A stretch of DNA of 64,000 bases, taken from positions 5,142,317 to 5,206,316 of the forward strand of contig RPFO01000213.1 in NCBI GenBank assembly GCA_009746045.1. Reading direction: 5' to 3'. Both the position numbers and the translations under genes were made by a program. The notes under the pieces were generated by a model. It did not search any database. It worked only from the letters and a program-made list of their open reading frames with translations, and had not been told where the DNA came from. Positions 62,806 to 64,000 of the stretch are shown one piece after another. Origin of the DNA: Mesostigma viride. Taxonomy: Eukaryota > Streptophyta > Mesostigmatophyceae > Mesostigmatales > Mesostigmataceae. Position 1 is the first letter of the stretch; each line of letters begins with the position of its first letter.

Positions 62806-64000
62806 CGTTAATTAAATCTTGTGCTCCCGTTGGGGAGTCACGGAGCACCGAAGTGCTTTTAATCCCTGTATGTGCACAACAGGAAGAAAGGGCAGAGACC
62901 CCCTTTCTCCTTCATGCCAGAGGCATGCCACAGCTGCACTCGGACACGATAGACGATCCGGCAAGTTCTGTGTATGCAATAAGACCCATGTGAGCATATC
63001 ATAACAAGGAGCGTGGGCAAGTAATCTGATCATAGCCAGGACGTAGCATGGGTGTCCAAGGGCTAAGCTAATTAAGGCTATGGCTGGTTGTGTACCGTGT
63101 GTTAGCGGTGCACGTGACTAGGTATGGTGGCACAGCTAGGCAAACATTCTAGGCTTGGCTGTCATGGCGGCAGTGACTTCCAATCAATACAAGCTAGGGC
63201 TATTTTGTCGTCGATCATCAGGTCCATTTCCCCTCCAGTACACCTTAATGGGCTTCTGGGGGTCCTGCTTGTGGCGGAGGTATTCCGGCCACAGGTCACG
63301 TCGCTGCTGCTGCTGAGCAGGGGTCAGGTCGTCGTCCAGCGTCCAGGTGAGGTCGTGCAACCTGTTGCGACGAGAAAGGAACCGCTGCTTGTCCTCAGGG
63401 GAGGGGAAGGTGAGCAGGACGTACGGGTGGGGGAGCCGCCTTGTCCCGTGAGTGGGGAAGGCGGTGGCACCCACGCAGTTCTACCTCACCTACCAGGTCC
63501 GGCATGAGGGTAAGGAGCTGGTCCTTGAGCTCGTCGGCAAGGGTGGTTGACGTCTCACCTGGCTTCTGGGGGAAACGACGCAGCACCACCCGGCAGTCGC
63601 GGTGAGCGTGGTCGGTGGCCTCCCGTTGTTGTGCCTGGCGAAAGTCTTCAAGCTCCCGGAGTTTTGTAGCGATGGCGTCAGTGGTTGAGGCGGTCGCTGT
63701 CCGCAGCGGGTCCACATAGGAGAGCGGCGGGAGGTCGCCAGCCATCCTGCCGGGGTGGCTGGGATGCGATGGTGGCCGTCTGCTCCGCTATCTTTGGGAC
63801 CTGTGCGGCCACTGGCCAGGGCCTCGGTGTGGGCAGTGATGGCTTCAAGCTTCTTCATGAGCACGCCGCACTTGCCCTCCACCTGGTTTAGGCGAGAGAC
63901 AAGTGCAGCCTGCGTCTCAGATGCCTGGGCCGCGGTGTGCAGCGCCGTGAACTGAGGTTGGAGCTTGTGGACGACCTTGGTTTCCACATTGGAGACCCAG
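62806..64000 (-). mobile_element. Element S, long copy running off the window
   Basis: Minus strand: 3' tail TTAATTAAA at 62806-62815, 3' UTR to about 63215, ORF1 from there past the window end. The best S copy here. Confidence 0.8.
63215..64000 (-). pseudogene. Element S ORF1 (partial, frameshifted)
   Basis: Retroelement ORF1 with, in order from the window end: a coiled-coil-like segment (LVSRLNQVEGKCGVLMKKLE), a second helix (ATKLRELEDFRQAQQREA), an RRM-like core (CRVVLRRFPQK ... VGEVELRGCHRLPHSRDKAA), and after a frameshift near 63430 the C-terminal VLLTFPSPEDKQRFLSRRNR and LTPAQQQQRRDLWPEY ending KVYWRGN. Frameshifts near 63430 and 63745 break it. Its 5' end is outside the window. Confidence 0.75.

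Overview
This is nuclear DNA of a eukaryote, most likely a flagellated green alga (chlorophyte or prasinophyte grade). The evidence is four spliced genes with GT-AG introns, one encoding the axonemal-dynein assembly factor DNAAF3/PF22 (so the organism builds motile cilia), one encoding a low-molecular-weight phosphatase-fold protein with a chloroplast-transit-like N-terminus, plus abundant LINE retrotransposons and very long simple repeats. I cannot name the species. There are no operons, CRISPR arrays or prokaryotic signals, and I found no rRNA gene or convincing tRNA gene.

Host genes: (1) a two-exon, membrane-anchored sulfotransferase on the minus strand, 4465-6760; (2) DNAAF3/PF22 on the minus strand, six exons, 35647-43049, 635 aa; (3) an 87-aa mitochondrial inner-membrane protein on the minus strand, three exons, 51259-51844, tentatively COX7C/COX8-like; (4) a seven-exon LMW-PTP-like protein on the plus strand, 55497-62100, 321 aa, in which the catalytic cysteine is serine. 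All joins keep phase and were read by eye from splice sites and family motifs.

The rest is mostly nested mobile DNA. LINE-A, LINE-B and LINE-C are three non-LTR families (endonuclease/reverse transcriptase remains). Element X and element S are ORF1-carrying elements with their own 3' ends and no adjacent reverse transcriptase. Element R is an unclassified short dispersed repeat. A 7.26-kb segment (16765-24028) bounded by TTAA and inverted repeats starting CCC, piggyBac-like, splits a minus-strand LINE-A and itself carries LINE-B. A hAT-like element (31303-32685) with an 11-bp flanking duplication sits in an X remnant. There is a 0.7-kb near-perfect palindrome at 8892-9590, and a roughly 180-bp satellite with alternating unit lengths at 27540-28770.

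Tandem repeats are extreme: (ATCC)n about 880 bp, (CCCA)n-(CACG)n-(CCCT)n about 1.1 kb, (TTAA)n about 115 bp. Almost every long intron hosts a different array. In several introns the repeated unit includes the splice junction itself: five copies of the PF22 exon-3 acceptor, and about 14 copies of the donor of LMW-PTP exon 3. The most notable observations are these splice-junction duplications, the Cys-to-Ser phosphatase, the ORF1-only elements, and a recurring pattern of 4-bp insertions at self-complementary tetramers between repeat copies.
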